Below, piece after piece: positions 34,301 to 42,660 of a stretch of 64,000 bases of DNA. A program made the position numbers and the translations under genes. The notes below the pieces were generated by a model. The model searched no databases. It saw only the letters and a program-made list of their open reading frames with translations, and was not told where the DNA came from. The first letter of the stretch is position 1; every line of letters begins with the position of its first letter. Origin of the DNA: Undaria pinnatifida (taxonomy: Eukaryota > Sar > Phaeophyceae > Laminariales > Alariaceae); NCBI GenBank assembly GCA_012845835.1, contig JABAKD010000104.1:129155-193154 (forward strand), given 5' to 3'.

Positions 34301-36054
34301 GGAAAAATAAAGCGTAAGCTTACCACTTTGTAACCTTTAGAACCTCATGTTCGTATTAAACTGTTGGCATTACTTCAAGCTTCAATTTCTTTAGAATTAC
34401 AACTTATTTCGTCGAGTGCTACCCTTCCTCACCCAAAGAATGGGCGCCATGGAATGTCAAATTATGACCTTTAGGACCTTATATTCGTATTAAACTCTCG
34501 ATATTACTTTAAACTTCTAATAATGACTGATTCTACGGTAGCCCCCCCCAAAACCTGCGATTTTGTTCAACGAATGTTTCATGGCTGCTCGACAAAAGGA
34601 AGGACACTATTGAAAGAAAAGTATCCACATATTTTCTTGTGGGCAAGGGTCTATCGACCGATGACGGCGGGGTGTCGAGGGGCACCGTATTTCAGGAGAT
34701 ACGACCGGGAGCTGGTTTCGAAACCGGCGATTTCGTTGAAGAAAAGTTGGGGGGGCTACCGTAGAACGACTCTAATGTCGAATCGAACAGCTACATTTTT
34801 TTCCCCTTTTCCTCCTCCGAGTGCCGCCCTGCCGTACCCGTAGCATGGGCGCCGGCGAATGCCGGCGCCCATGCGGAGCCCTTTTATTTACCATAATAAC
34901 TCCCCCCCCCCATGATAAACTGGTGCATTCTTTCCAAAACCGTCAGATTTATTCCTCTTGAGGAATATATAGTTTCCACGCACAAATTGAGCTCCCCTCC
35001 CCCCCTCTCCCCCCCCACCCCCGCTCCCTTTCGATCAAAACCAGGCCCCCAGGTCCTCCAAAAGTTCGCCCTCCCGTCGCCGGTTATTCGACTTGCAGGA
35101 TTCACTTGATAAACTGATGCATTTCTTTCCACAGCTGTCAGATTTTGTCCCCCTCAGGAACAGGTTTTATAGTTTCTGCGCACAGACTGACTAACATCAC
35201 CCTGTTGACCCTGATAGCTACACTGTAGTTGCAAGGAGAGTCGCCGGCCTATATCCTTAACGAGGACACACAACCCGTAATACGCGCGATCGGAGTACCA
35301 CACAGCTTGCAAATATGAGTTCCGACAACATCTTCGATCTCACAGCTGGAGCGTAATTTTATTTTTATAATATGTACTACCTACCAGGTATTGATTATCC
35401 GATGAATAGGCTATTGGCCTCCCCTGCGGAGTAGAAGGTGAATGTCGCTCTTACTTACTTTAGAAAAGTTGATCATAGAGCGGGTTTGAATCCTCTCGAG
35501 TGTGATCGTGCTGGCATAGTTGTAGTGAATGTTGTTGTCCTCGGGTAAACAAGTTGATGAATAATGGAAGGGGCGTGAGCGTGAGTTAGCAAAATCCGAT
35601 GAAAATCAACAAGCATATTTAGACTAGATGCTAAAAAGTGGAAATGCTGAAACCTGTTCGGGATTATAAAAAGGCTAGTACCGGCCCCCCGCCCCCCGGG
35701 GAAGGGAAGATGCTTGTGACCACGGCTGTCGTCCAGAAGGTCGCAGACGGTCAAGCCTCTTACGAGCTGAGCTGGACAACAAAGGGATGGTTATAAATCA
35801 TAATAAAAAATTGACTGTTCTTTGTCTGATAAATGGGCACGAGGCCTGCATACAAAAAGAGCCAGTGACTCAGACCCAAAATATAAGCGTTTGGGTTGAA
35901 CACCCCAAAGCAAAAGTATCCACCCCGTGTGAGAGCTTACCTGGATAGTTTCGCCCCCTGGCTCGACGGTGATATCAGCACTTTCCACCTGGAGTACCAG
36001 AAGCATTAATACCACAGCCGAGGTGGCGGTTGTTGACCAACTTCGCCTGCCCAT
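19268..36054 (-). CDS. Secreted beta-helix protein with WSC domain, copy 1 (gene span)
   Basis: The product is inferred to be an extracellular carbohydrate-binding or carbohydrate-modifying protein. Exon 1 encodes a signal peptide. Exons 2-9 and 12 encode right-handed parallel beta-helix repeats of the pectate-lyase-like superfamily, with coil motifs such as AGDTIYLESGTYSEDLVT, AITGN-like TTITGNTISN and GNEGVDVKEG. Exon 13 adds a Pro/Ser/Thr linker, then VYLGCFQD, the start of a WSC domain (PF01822 type), and exon 14 continues it to the Cys-rich KRFAGTSRGR segment. The usual second half of WSC (CxCG, then CPG) was not found. Introns are GT-AG and phases agree except around exon 10, where a 1-base deletion breaks the homologous frame. 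Mannuronan C5-epimerase-like, lyase-like or purely structural roles are all possible, and no catalytic set was proven. Confidence 0.8.
19836..20048 (-). CDS. Copy 1 exon 13: linker and WSC start
   Basis: This exon is 71 codons in phase 0, from acceptor TTATGTAG to donor GTGAAT. It encodes YEYTGGDYGHKYKPFEECG, a Pro/Ser/Thr linker, then AVYLGCFQDVRRERTMDLAY and KARNTLTNE. The YLGCFxD core followed by a leucine/Met stretch and (L)TNE is the N-terminal half of a WSC domain. Copy 2 has a linker six residues longer. Confidence 0.82.
20416..20532 (-). CDS. Copy 1 exon 12: last beta-helix turn
   Basis: This exon is 39 codons in phase 0, from acceptor TTCACAG to donor GTGGGT. It encodes VTDNILVNCAAYGVRV, TDPQGEICGNEV and LPEGETVDT. 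Reading through the donor would stop three codons later at 20401, giving an alternative ending without WSC. Splicing to exon 13 keeps the frame, and both copies preserve both options. Number 11 is left free for a doubtful exon near 20590-20690. Confidence 0.82.
21136..21185 (-). pseudogene. Copy 1 exon 10 remnant with 1-base deletion
   Basis: This stretch is homologous to copy 2 exon 10 (54382-54429), which encodes ARGTFDNAIQLQILTE in phase 0. In copy 1 the segment before DNAIQL is one base shorter, so entry at the homologous acceptor (TTCAAG) runs into TGA after ten codons. An internal AG could restore the DNAIQL frame but drops three codons, and the following donor would then be in phase 2, which does not fit exon 12. 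Either copy 1 uses other splice sites or it is damaged. Confidence 0.55.
21218..21342 (-). CDS. Copy 1 exon 9: beta-helix turns
   Basis: This exon has 125 bases, enters in phase 1 and ends in phase 0, from acceptor CAACAG to donor GTGGGT. It encodes GISSYGDDTTITGNTISN, AAGAGVRVGT and GEGYYGTNNK. An open frame continues upstream of the acceptor, but the phase-1 entry matching exon 8 fixes the start here. Confidence 0.87.
22256..22346 (-). CDS. Copy 1 exon 8: beta-helix turns
   Basis: This exon has 91 bases and ends in phase 1, from acceptor GGCCAG to donor GTATGC. It encodes GNEGVDVKEGSVETVIENNN and ISMQRDEKSG. GNExVDVKEG usually has Cys at the fourth position; both copies have Gly instead. 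Confidence 0.88.
22795..22898 (-). CDS. Copy 1 exon 7: beta-helix turns
   Basis: This exon has 104 bases, enters in phase 1 and ends in phase 0, from acceptor CTCGCAG to donor GTGCGA. It encodes VGTSRSQWTH, a short variable loop, then DICRGNVISNNEIETN. Together with GEGVY of exon 6 it gives the continuous GEGVYVGTS turn. Confidence 0.87.
23528..23632 (-). CDS. Copy 1 exon 6: beta-helix turns
   Basis: This exon has 105 bases in phase 1 at both ends, from acceptor GCCTCAG to donor GTGAGTG. It encodes FTTYAIINGNTIRDCGIFDY and EHADDDAGKNGEGV. The NGNTIRDCG turn and KNGEGVY stretch are diagnostic of a parallel beta-helix. Confidence 0.88.
24183..24293 (-). CDS. Copy 1 exon 5: beta-helix turns
   Basis: This exon has 111 bases in phase 1 at both ends, from acceptor CCTCAG to donor GTGAGTC. 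It encodes RDETERSGGYMSALDGLIVT and GMVLQNAGAECLRLR. The GAECLRLR end is followed by the aromatic start of exon 6. The exon and about 270 bases of flanking intron are nearly identical to copy 2. Confidence 0.88.
24540..25740. other. GC-rich block in intron 4, absent from copy 2
   Basis: The corresponding intron of copy 2 (57740-58070) is much shorter and unrelated here. The block is GC-rich and open on both strands: a 184-codon plus frame at 24665-25219, and minus frames of 122 and 167 codons overlapping 24548-25056. It contains a CTG-rich run near 25140-25205. Its right edge is marked by a double TA-centred palindrome (TAGTCTATAGACTAGTCTA). No protein family was recognised. It may be an inserted element or a nested gene. 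Confidence 0.4.
25782..25884 (-). CDS. Copy 1 exon 4: acidic beta-helix segment
   Basis: This exon has 103 bases and ends in phase 1, from acceptor TTTTGCAG to donor GTGAGTG. It begins DFTIDGQVWDDD and continues with the acidic EGIDEDNASDAY. It follows YYTLQ of exon 3 to make the usual YYTLxDFTIDG motif. Confidence 0.85.
26449..26574 (-). CDS. Copy 1 exon 3: beta-helix turns
   Basis: This exon is 42 codons in phase 0, from acceptor CCATAG to donor GTTCGA. It encodes VDGTEDARITIRGVGG, NVIVRGSGKKSRLFEI and KHDYYTLQ. The DGTxxARITIRG and SRLFEIxHxYYTL patterns are typical of this superfamily. The copy 2 exon at 59005-59130 is the same length. Confidence 0.88.
27225..27420 (-). mobile_element. 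SINE-like element body, reverse copy
   Basis: This carries the reverse complement of the S1 body, including CTTTCCAGCTTCTGGACAAG, CCGGTTCTTGCCTCCAAC and TTGCTAACTCACGCTCTCGC. The tRNA-like head is missing and the A-rich tail is represented by TTTTTTTT at 27232. Confidence 0.6.
27670..27785 (+). repeat. Dispersed repeat family C, copy 2
   Basis: See 16683-16800. The shared core is TTGACGTCACTAGGGTG followed by TGGTTGAAAAAACACG. Confidence 0.55.
28377..28454 (-). CDS. Copy 1 exon 2: first beta-helix turn
   Basis: This exon is 26 codons in phase 0 at both ends, from acceptor CCCACAG to donor GTCAGT. It encodes SVLNRVEAGDTIYL and ESGTYSEDLVTM. The AGDTIYLxxGTY pattern is the standard opening of secreted parallel beta-helix proteins. 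The copy 2 exon (60413-60490) has the same length and differs at two residues. Confidence 0.85.
29142..29176. repeat. Perfect inverted repeat, 13-base arms
   Basis: GGCTCGTGGTGCG at 29142-29154 is repeated in reverse complement at 29164-29176, with a nine-base loop. A second GC-rich near-palindrome (GGAGGACCGCCGG) lies just downstream. It sits in intron 1 of the copy 1 gene. Confidence 0.8.
29845..30160 (+). mobile_element. SINE-like element S3
   Basis: The head has a B-box-like GGGCTCGAGCCCTG at about 29911. The body has GGCACGTGCCGGGGGCGAG and CTGTGACCACGGCTTGTCC, then an A-rich tail. The counterpart in duplication copy 2 is at 62660-62980, so this insertion predates the duplication. Confidence 0.6.
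30175..30395 (+). mobile_element. SINE-like element S4
   Basis: This begins GTCGCCCCTCCCGG and has a perfect RNA polymerase III B box GGGGTTCGAATCCC at about 30256. The counterpart at 63165-63380 shares CTTGAGGGTCGGA and AAGGGAACCAACT-like words. Confidence 0.55.
30400..32030. other. Intron 1 sequence with SINE-like fragments
   Basis: A third head-like fragment with GGGGGTTCAAATCTCGG lies near 30872. 31030-31250 holds short repeated words (GGGTACGGG, CCGAACTCACAG, GGGTAAATACCC). 31850-31960 is open on both strands with Arg-rich translations. No gene was recognised. Confidence 0.35.
32037..32258. repeat. Two-unit tandem duplication, period 127
   Basis: CGCCTGGATGATTTAC starts at 32037 and again at 32164. 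Both units contain TTGGCATCATTTCCA, a CGGTA-TT word and CAACTTATTATTGTTT-GTC. The second unit is slightly shorter. Confidence 0.8.
32621..33297. repeat. Two-unit tandem duplication, period 332
   Basis: GTGGAGTGCCCTCATCAACT begins at 32621 and 32953. The units match nearly base for base through CAAAGGGCTAATCCAGCCGT, GTGCTGTGTGCGTGCTGGCC and the right part with TATATTACAGTATT. The second unit carries a CA expansion near 32991-33001. The similarity implies a recent event. Translations of both units have frames but no recognisable domain. Confidence 0.88.
33320..33690. repeat. Two-unit tandem duplication, period about 234
   Basis: ACTGATCTGT-ATACGGATTAAGTTGT, GCCTACCTTCCACAGAGT and GTGGTACGATTTCA-ACCGG occur at about 33341-33440 and 33575-33675. 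It follows directly on the 332-base duplication. Confidence 0.8.
33638..34101 (-). CDS. Unrecognised open frames, possible decayed gene
   Basis: Two overlapping minus-strand frames (33886-34101, 71 codons; 33638-34018, 126 codons) have protein-like composition, for example SDGMVEYGFIFTEGKKEGAV and TYTRKDIQKLRTNYADLERG. The words YEELT recur in the neighbouring tandem duplication, suggesting that part of one coding unit was duplicated. No family was recognised and no start or splice context was established. Confidence 0.25.
34610..34775 (+). repeat. Dispersed repeat family B, copy 2
   Basis: This copy contains ACGACCGGGAGCTGGTTTCG, AAACCGGCGATTTCG and GGGGCTACCGTAGAACGAC, as in the other two copies. 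The B-box-like centre GGTTTCGAAACC is palindromic here. Confidence 0.65.
34843..34874. repeat. Perfect 14-base hairpin
   Basis: GCATGGGCGCCGGC at 34843-34856 is followed by GAAT and its exact reverse complement at 34861-34874, then GGAGCCCTTTTATTT. The arms are GC-rich with a four-base loop. It lies between a family B copy and a family A copy. Confidence 0.9.
34905..35370 (+). repeat. Family A copy
   Basis: This is a plus-orientation, nearly full-length copy. It has GATAAACTGGTGCATTCTTT, a C-rich tract near 34993-35025, GATCAAAACCAGGC, GATAAACTGATGCATTTCTT, CATCACCCTGTTGACCCTGA and the right end CTTCGATCTCACAGCTGGAG. Confidence 0.78.
35455..35780 (+). mobile_element. SINE-like element S5
   Basis: The B-box-like GCGGGTTTGAATCCTC lies near 35481. 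The body has GAGCGTGAGTTAGCAAAATC and CTTGTGACCACGGCTGTCG. It lies just upstream of the exon 1 donor on the other strand. Confidence 0.6.
35941..36054 (-). CDS. Copy 1 exon 1: start and signal peptide
   Basis: The ATG at 36054 opens 38 codons. A short basic start is followed by a hydrophobic core (AVVLMLLVLQV) and VESADITVEPGGETIQ, which reads as a signal peptide with likely cleavage after ESA. The exon ends at CAG with a strong donor GTAAGC. Phase 0 joins it directly to SVLNRVEAGDT of exon 2, giving the normal first turn of a beta-helix. The next exon is about 7.5 kb away. Confidence 0.8.
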
Positions 36055-36059
36055 TGTCC

Positions 36060-37940
36060 TCTCGTGTCCTCGTCGATGCGAAACTGAACAGAAATCAACG
36101 TTGATGTCGGGTGTGGGATGTGTGATCGACGGGTGGCAGTAATCGGGATGATCGGGATGTGAAGGGGGTGGGCTGTGCTTGGTGTGCGTTCTCTTGCTGT
36201 CTCGTTGTCTCCTCTCGTAGCGTTGAATGGTTGCGGCTTACCAGCCGGTAAGATGTTCAATGCCTGCCGCATAAGTCAAAAACGGGAAACAATCTTGACC
36301 TAATTGAGATTCGAAGCTTGTATAGTTTTCAGCCCAACGGTAAAGGGCCAGAAATATTGTTGAAATATTGCATGGTTCCTTGTACATTATTTTGCATACT
36401 TCATACCAGGTACCTGGTGGTGGTAATGTAGAATGTTATATCATGCGGCTACGTCTAACCACCCTATTCCTGCATGATAATAAGTCGTTTGCCTGTATGT
36501 ACGGAGATACGACCTTTTCAAATGGCCGTCTTCTACCTATCTGCCCGTCAAATATAAAGCCAGCCATGATAACAGAGTTTTCTGAAAAATGGGAACGGAG
36601 CCTAAAATGAGAACCAAGCGTTATCTCCAGAACCATGTGGTGTATCAGAGAACCGAAATGATCCTCATGGTAGTTCGCTTATACCGCAGGTGTGTCCTAA
36701 TGGTTAAGGTCCATAATGGTTGTATATTGGTCAGCATCGTGTATTCCTCTGCTATAAACAGATAAATAGTCGCATGTCTCAGTTGGCACCATCGTATATT
36801 CATCTACTGCTATTAAGAGTCACATGTCCATAGAGAGCAGGCGATGAAACACAACATAGAGACGTTTGTTGGAAGCATGCAGGATAGTTATTATTGAAAG
36901 TTTTCTCCTCGTTATCATGTCGTCGTCCACCCCAGGAATGCTACTCTGCATGGATATTACCAAACAAAATATATACCTCCGGGTTCCATGCCATTCAGAA
37001 CCTAACACTTGAACAACAGGTATCACACTCTCCATCTCGCATGCCACAACACACTGCGCGCAGCGCAAACTTAGTTAAATTCAACCAACTTCTGTGTTGA
37101 CCGTTCAATGCAATTATCGAAATGGCCATTTACTCTCTTGGAATTCGGTACGGAATTTCGGTGGTCCAGCCGACCGCGAGGAGCGCAGATAGATGACAGT
37201 CCACATATCTTGTGTTCAGACACTTTCGTGGGCTTTCTCCGGGCAGGAGATCAGCACGCAAGCCTTACAGCAGAGCAGGTATTGGTTGTATCCTAGAGGA
37301 CATGCTCATGTTTACCCTATACAAATTTCAAGGTAAATAACAGCAGTGTGTGCTCTTAAAAAAAAACTGTATGTGAGCCCATCAACATCCAGCGCAACCA
37401 CTGCCCACACTGGTGCCTCATAGAGAGACGAGTACTGCGGTCATAAGCTACGAGGCAGAGAAGCACACCGCAAATACAGCAAAGCGATTAGACCATGCAG
37501 TGGCAACCGCAATAAGCACGCAAGCAAAAAACAGCAGGGATAAGTAAGGACGACCGAAAATCTTTACAACAACATTCTGCACTGCATGCTTGATATTTTG
37601 CCTGTAGCAGCCGAGGACTAGGACGTGAACGTATTATGATGAATGCCGTGTGCCACGGAACATAACACACCCACCCGTAGGACGACGTTTGTCGCTGATA
37701 CCCGCCAACGCAAGGGGAGCACACAAAAGGAAAAGCGTGCCTTGGTAACATTTCGTCGAGATCTATCCGTAAACAGACGATTCGAGGCTCGGCATTGTTC
37801 ATTCTCCCCGTTGTCGTGAAAAAAAACTTCAAGAATCGCGCGAGGGGGGGATGTGCTATCTTTTGTACAACGATACGGTGGTAGTCGGTTGTTGTCCGGT
37901 AGTTGCGAGGCGGTTCGGGCCACCCGCAACATCTGCATTT
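36060..37940. other. Upstream of copy 1 gene; no other gene recognised
   Basis: This holds the likely promoter of the minus-strand gene starting at 36054, but I could not identify a TATA box or motif with confidence. A TACCAGGTACCTGG double palindrome lies near 36409. An isolated A-box-like word (TCCTAATGGTTAAGG) lies near 36696 without a B box. No exon-like frame was found. Confidence 0.35.
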
Positions 37941-37944
37941 TTGG

Positions 37945-40110
37945 TGGAAGCTCATGAAAGCTGCCATTGAAGCTGCCATGGAAGCGATCGAAGCTTGCAT
38001 GGAAACGTGGAACCTTCCATGGAAACTTCCACGGCATGGAAGCGTGGAAGCTTCCGTCGGAGTAACTTCCACGGAATTTTGTCGTGGAAGCTTCCACGGA
38101 AGTTACTTCCACTGCAGCTTCCGTGAACGTTTCGACGAAAGTTATAAATAGTTCCACGGAAACTTCCACGGAAGCTTTCGTGGAAGTAAATTGCTTCCAC
38201 AAAGGCTTTCACGGAAGCTTTCGAGGAAGTAATTTTGTTTCCACGGAAACTTCCACGGAAGCTTTCGTGAAAGCAAATTGCTTCAACGGAGGCTTTCACG
38301 GAAGCTTTCGAGGAAGTAACTTACTTTCGCAGGAGCTTTCACGAAAGTAAATTCTTTTTTTTGGAAGCTTCGGTGGAAGTAAAATTTGCTTCCACGGAAG
38401 CTTCCGTGAAAGCTTTCACGGAAGATTTTCGTGGAAGAAAATTAGCTTCCACGGAAGCTTAACGGAAGCTTTCAAGGGCGTAATTTTTCTTCTACCGAAG
38501 CTTTCAACCTGTAGCAAATTTTGTTCCACGAAAAGATTCGCGCAAGATTTCACAGAAGCTTTCGTGCAAGTAAATTTCTTTCACCGAAGCTTTCGCGGAA
38601 GTACATTAGCTTCCACGGAAGCTTTCACGGAAGCTTTCACGGAATTTAACCCTAACCCTAACCCTAATCCTAACCCGTAACCGTTTCGTGGAAGCTTTCG
38701 CGGAAGCTTTCGCGGAAGCTTGCGTGGTAGCTTTCGTGGAAGCTTTCGTGGAAGATTCCGTGGAAGCGTTCGTGGAAGCTTTCTACCGAAGCTTTCAAAC
38801 TGGAGTAAATTTGCTTCCACGAATCGTTTCACGGAAGCTTTCACGGAAGCTTTCACGGAAGGTTTCGTGGAAGCAAATCGCTTTCACCGAAGCTTCCGCG
38901 GAAGTAATTTTGTCACGGAAGCTTTCACGGAAGCTTTCAAGGAACCCAACCCTAACCCTAACCCAAACCCAAACCCTAACGCCTAACCCCTTGTGGAAGC
39001 TTTCGTGGAAGCTTTCGTGGAAGTTACTTCCGTGGAAGCTTCCACCACTTCCAACAAAGCTTCGTGAAAGCTTTCGTGGAAGATACTTTCATGGAAGCGT
39101 TCGGGAAAGCTTTCGAGGAAGCTACTTTCATGGAAGCTTTCGCGGAAGCTTTCGTGGAAGCTTCATTTTTTTCCATAGAAGCTTTCACGGAAGCTTTATA
39201 GGAATTACATTTCTTTCACCGAAGCTTCCGTGGAAGGACATCTTCTTCCACGGAAGCTTCCGTGAAAGCTTTCACGACAGCTTCGTGGAAGAAAACTAGC
39301 TTCCACGGTAGCATTCACGGAAGCTTTCGCGGAAGCAAATTACTTTCCCGGAAGCTTCCGTGGAGGTAAATTTGCTTCCACGGAAGCTTTCGTAGAAGAA
39401 AATTAGCTTCCACGGAAGCCTTCACGGAAGCTTTCACGGACGTAAATTTGCTTCTACGGAAGATTTAAAACTGGCGCAAAGTTGTCTTCCATGAAAAATT
39501 TCACGGAAGCTTTCACGAAAGCTTTCGTGCAAGTAAATTTGTTTCACCGAAGATTTCTCGGAAGTAAATTTGCTTCCACGGAAGCTTTCAGGGAACCTAA
39601 ACATAACCCTAACCCTAACCCTAACCCGTAACCCTTCGTGGAAGCTTCCGCGGAAGCTTGCGTGGTAGCTTTCATAGAAGCTTTCGTGGAAGCTTCCATG
39701 GAAGCTTTCGTGGAAGCTTTCTACCGAACCTTTCAAACTGGAGTAAATTTGCTTCCACGATTTTTTTCACGGACGTTTTCACGAAAGCTTTCACGGAAGA
39801 TTTCGTCGAAGTAAATTGCTTTCATCAAAGCTTTCACGGAACCCAGCCCTCACCCTAACCCTAACTCCTAACCCTTCGCGGAAGCTGTCGTGGAAGATTT
39901 ATTGGAAGTTTCTTCCGTCGAAGCTTCCACTATTTCCATGAAAGCTTCCGTGGAAGCCCTCGTAAAATCTTCCGTTTTTTTTCCCATGGAAGCTTCATTA
40001 ACTTTCATGAAAGATTCCATTGCTTCCATGAAAGCTTCCATGGAAGCGATGGAAGCTTCCATGAAAGCGGTGGAAGCTTCCACGGAAGCTTTCATGAGCT
40101 TCCACGCAAA
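37945..40110. repeat. GGAAGCTTCC satellite with CCCTAA arrays
   Basis: This is about 2.2 kb of degenerate repeats of the type TTTCGTGGAAGC / TTTCACGGAAGC, so the palindrome GGAAGCTTCC and HindIII-type AAGCTT recur every 10-20 bases on both strands. Short arrays of CCCTAA (TTAGGG on the other strand) interrupt it at about 38647-38680, 38947-38985, 39604-39633 and 39850-39875. Each is followed by an AACC-TT-GTGGAAGC junction. A second internal landmark, AAACTGGAGTAAATTTGCTT (with variants), recurs at about 38508, 38798, 39466 and 39735. Frames translate to Glu/Ala/Ser/Phe-rich repeats and are not evidence of genes. Confidence 0.92.
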
Positions 40111-40139
40111 ACCCAAGTAGTGCATGAGACTGGTAGGTT

Positions 40140-42160
40140 CATTGTGTCGTATCGTACGCACAAACTGAATGCATCAAGGATGCTGAGGTGAAACGAATTG
40201 TCTTGCAATCGTTGGAGAGTTTTTGGTCCACCAGATCCCAACGAGGCAGAGTACTCATAGAATAGACGCTAACGCCCGGACTAAGCGGAGGGCAGACGGG
40301 TGCAGTAGTGGTTTGGGTAGAGTGCGTGGAAACTACGGGCGCTATTTGCAAGATAATAATGGTGAACGACCCTCCTACCGTTCGCTCCCACTTGCAAGCA
40401 CGTTTTCACCACTGTTTTCAGCCAACCCAAGGGTGGAATTACCCACACAGCCGGCGATATCGGCGCATCCGTGCATTTCTTTGACAAATCCCGTATAGGA
40501 TTTTCTTGAGTTTCATCACGTTGGTCAAGTGATTCGCAACCTGGAGGAGGTTTCACGTAAGCCTCCTTCTGTAACTCAGCGTTACGAAACACCGTGTGTA
40601 TGTCAAGCTGGAGTAGTACCTCCCAGTCTTCACTCGCAGCGATGGCGAGTCCCATGCGGATGCTCTGGATGCGGCATATTGGTCGATATCTGCAGCAGCA
40701 GACGATTCCCGGTCCTTGCCCCAAGCCCTGAACCAAGGCTCTACCGTTCAGCGTGTGTAACCGTAAATACACTCTTGGTCCCCGATGACCTTGTGCTGCG
40801 ATGGTGCTGAGTCTGAATATACCAGGTCAAAGATGGTGTGTTTCTGGAGACTATCCACCTCGTTGTCTGTGCCTTATTTCTACTTGGTCGCTTGAGGCGA
40901 TTCCATCGTCTCCTTAAACGTGTTCGGGATAGTAATGACCTCTATATCCGAATGGCGCTTCGAGACGGAGTTTCCGGTAGCCAGGGCGTAGTCAAGGTAT
41001 ACTTCCACCCTCTGTTATTGTACTCCATATGACCGGTATTCGTTCCCAACTACCAGCACGTATTCCATCATGGTTCATTGCTCGTGCGCTACCTCTGCGT
41101 CACTTGCCATCAGGCAGTAAGGTATCCCGAGTTGCATAATCCTTGCTGTTGGTGAGGAATTAGTGCTTCGCGTGAGACGGGAGTTGCGGCTCCAAGTTCG
41201 TGATCTGTCGGCAATGCTCCTGTCTGGGTCGTCCCGAGTGTTCTGTCACTGCCGGCGCCGTCATCGGCCGGCTCTTCTTCGCCAGCTGATGTTGGGTGGT
41301 GCTTGTTCTTAGGCATGACGTTTGATAATCTCTTTCAGGAGGCTGTCTATCTCGTTGATGCCATAGACGATACTGGTGTCGTCGGTGTATTCTGGCGACG
41401 AGCTGTCTCCGTGGGTGCTGAAGGCGTCGATGGTCATGTTGCTCGCGGTGAACTCGACCAGTGTCAACGTCGGGGGCTTGATGAAGATGATGACGTTGCG
41501 GTTTTCAGCCAATCACCCCCTTGTGTTGCTGTATACCCGATATGCTTAGCTATTCCTGCTTTATCCACAAACTCTCCCTTCCCAGGTCTTGTCCTCGAGT
41601 TTGAACTGCAGCAGCAATACCAGCATTAGTGTTGAGAAACCGTTATGCCCCCCAGGTACGGCCAAGCCTGGTATATACGATGCTTGTTGCCCTCCGTGTT
41701 AACTACTTTCCCGGAAACCGTAACCGTGGCTGTTCCTATTAGAACATGTATGTCGTCCTGCGGTCAGTATCTTATGGGATCTCTCGAGTGGCTTACAGTT
41801 TAAACATTGTTTCCTTCGGATCCTGGTGAAGTTCGTCTTCAAAGTAAAGCCCGGATGTTCCGCAATCCACCAGCATGGTAACGGTTTAGAGGGCAAGCCT
41901 GCGTGTGTCGGCGGTAGCCTCCCTGGTATTGGTTGCCTGTGCAGTTCGTTGGAAGGCTGCTGATGCTTTCCACCCAGGAGTAACAAAGGCATACCCGGAA
42001 TCTTCTTCCGTAGCCGTCGACTCAGTCGCTGTGTGAGCACTGTGTACTTCTCTCTGCTGTGGTGGGTTCCCCGTGTTGCGTTTCCTTTTGTGGACGATGC
42101 GCCGGGCGTTGCTGTGTGTCGTCGAGTCGTGCGGCTAGCACCATTTAGTTGTAACAAATC
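40140..42160 (-). mobile_element. Decayed Ty1/copia retrotransposon pol fragment
   Basis: Minus-strand frames, broken by frameshifts and stops, read through copia pol in order. A protease active-site-like MLVDCGTSG lies near 41870, followed by LERSHKILTAG. A post-integrase linker follows with DDTSIVYGINEIDSLLKE near 41370. Reverse transcriptase has SIRMGLAIAASEDWEVLLQL near 40650 and a downstream SNDCKTIRF-SLM segment near 40200. Only about 190 bases separate protease from linker, so integrase is missing, and the YVDD part of reverse transcriptase is also gone. No LTRs were found. The element cannot be active. Confidence 0.8.
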
Positions 42161-42660
42161 GTTCCTTCTTGCTGTTTGTGCTACCTCTCTTGAGTAATCC
42201 GAATTATTGTCGGCTGTAGCATTGTATCTTCCGTGGTCCTTGGGTAGTTTTCATTGCCACTTCATTCTTTGCTGACTAGCTTGTTTAGATGTGTTGGTCT
42301 CGAGAGTCGGTCGACGTACAAGTTTCTCACCATTAATTGTATCCCGCAGAAGTCAAAGTTTCGGCCGTGCGAGCTCGTCATCGTTACGAACTCGTAGTCG
42401 TCGGCACTCCTTGCAGTAAGATGTCTTAAAATCTCTCGTCAGATATCTTCTATGTCGTTCATACAACCGCTCTCGAACATTCTGCAGCTTGAAGGTGTAG
42501 TCTCCGGATCTTGCCCTTGCTCCATCCGTGTACCCCCCTGCGTACACACAAGTAGTAATAGGACTCCAAACCTTGAGCGACAATAACAAGTAAGTCAGGA
42601 CAAGGACGGCACGGGCTGTGTGTCCAATAATGGCGTGTGCTCTACATACATAGATGTGCA
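42160..42660 (-). other. Possible remnant upstream of copia fragment
   Basis: A 106-codon minus frame (42353-42673) lies upstream of the copia protease, where gag would be expected. It has a basic Arg/Tyr-rich stretch and CKEC, but no clear CCHC knuckle. Assignment to gag is a guess from position. Confidence 0.2.

Noticed and set aside
36683-36760. A tRNA-like gene from an A-box word
   Set aside because: No B box or cloverleaf downstream.
37488-40120. Long Glu/Ala/Ser/Phe-rich proteins on both strands
   Set aside because: They are translations of the GGAAGCTTCC satellite, which is open in several frames at once.
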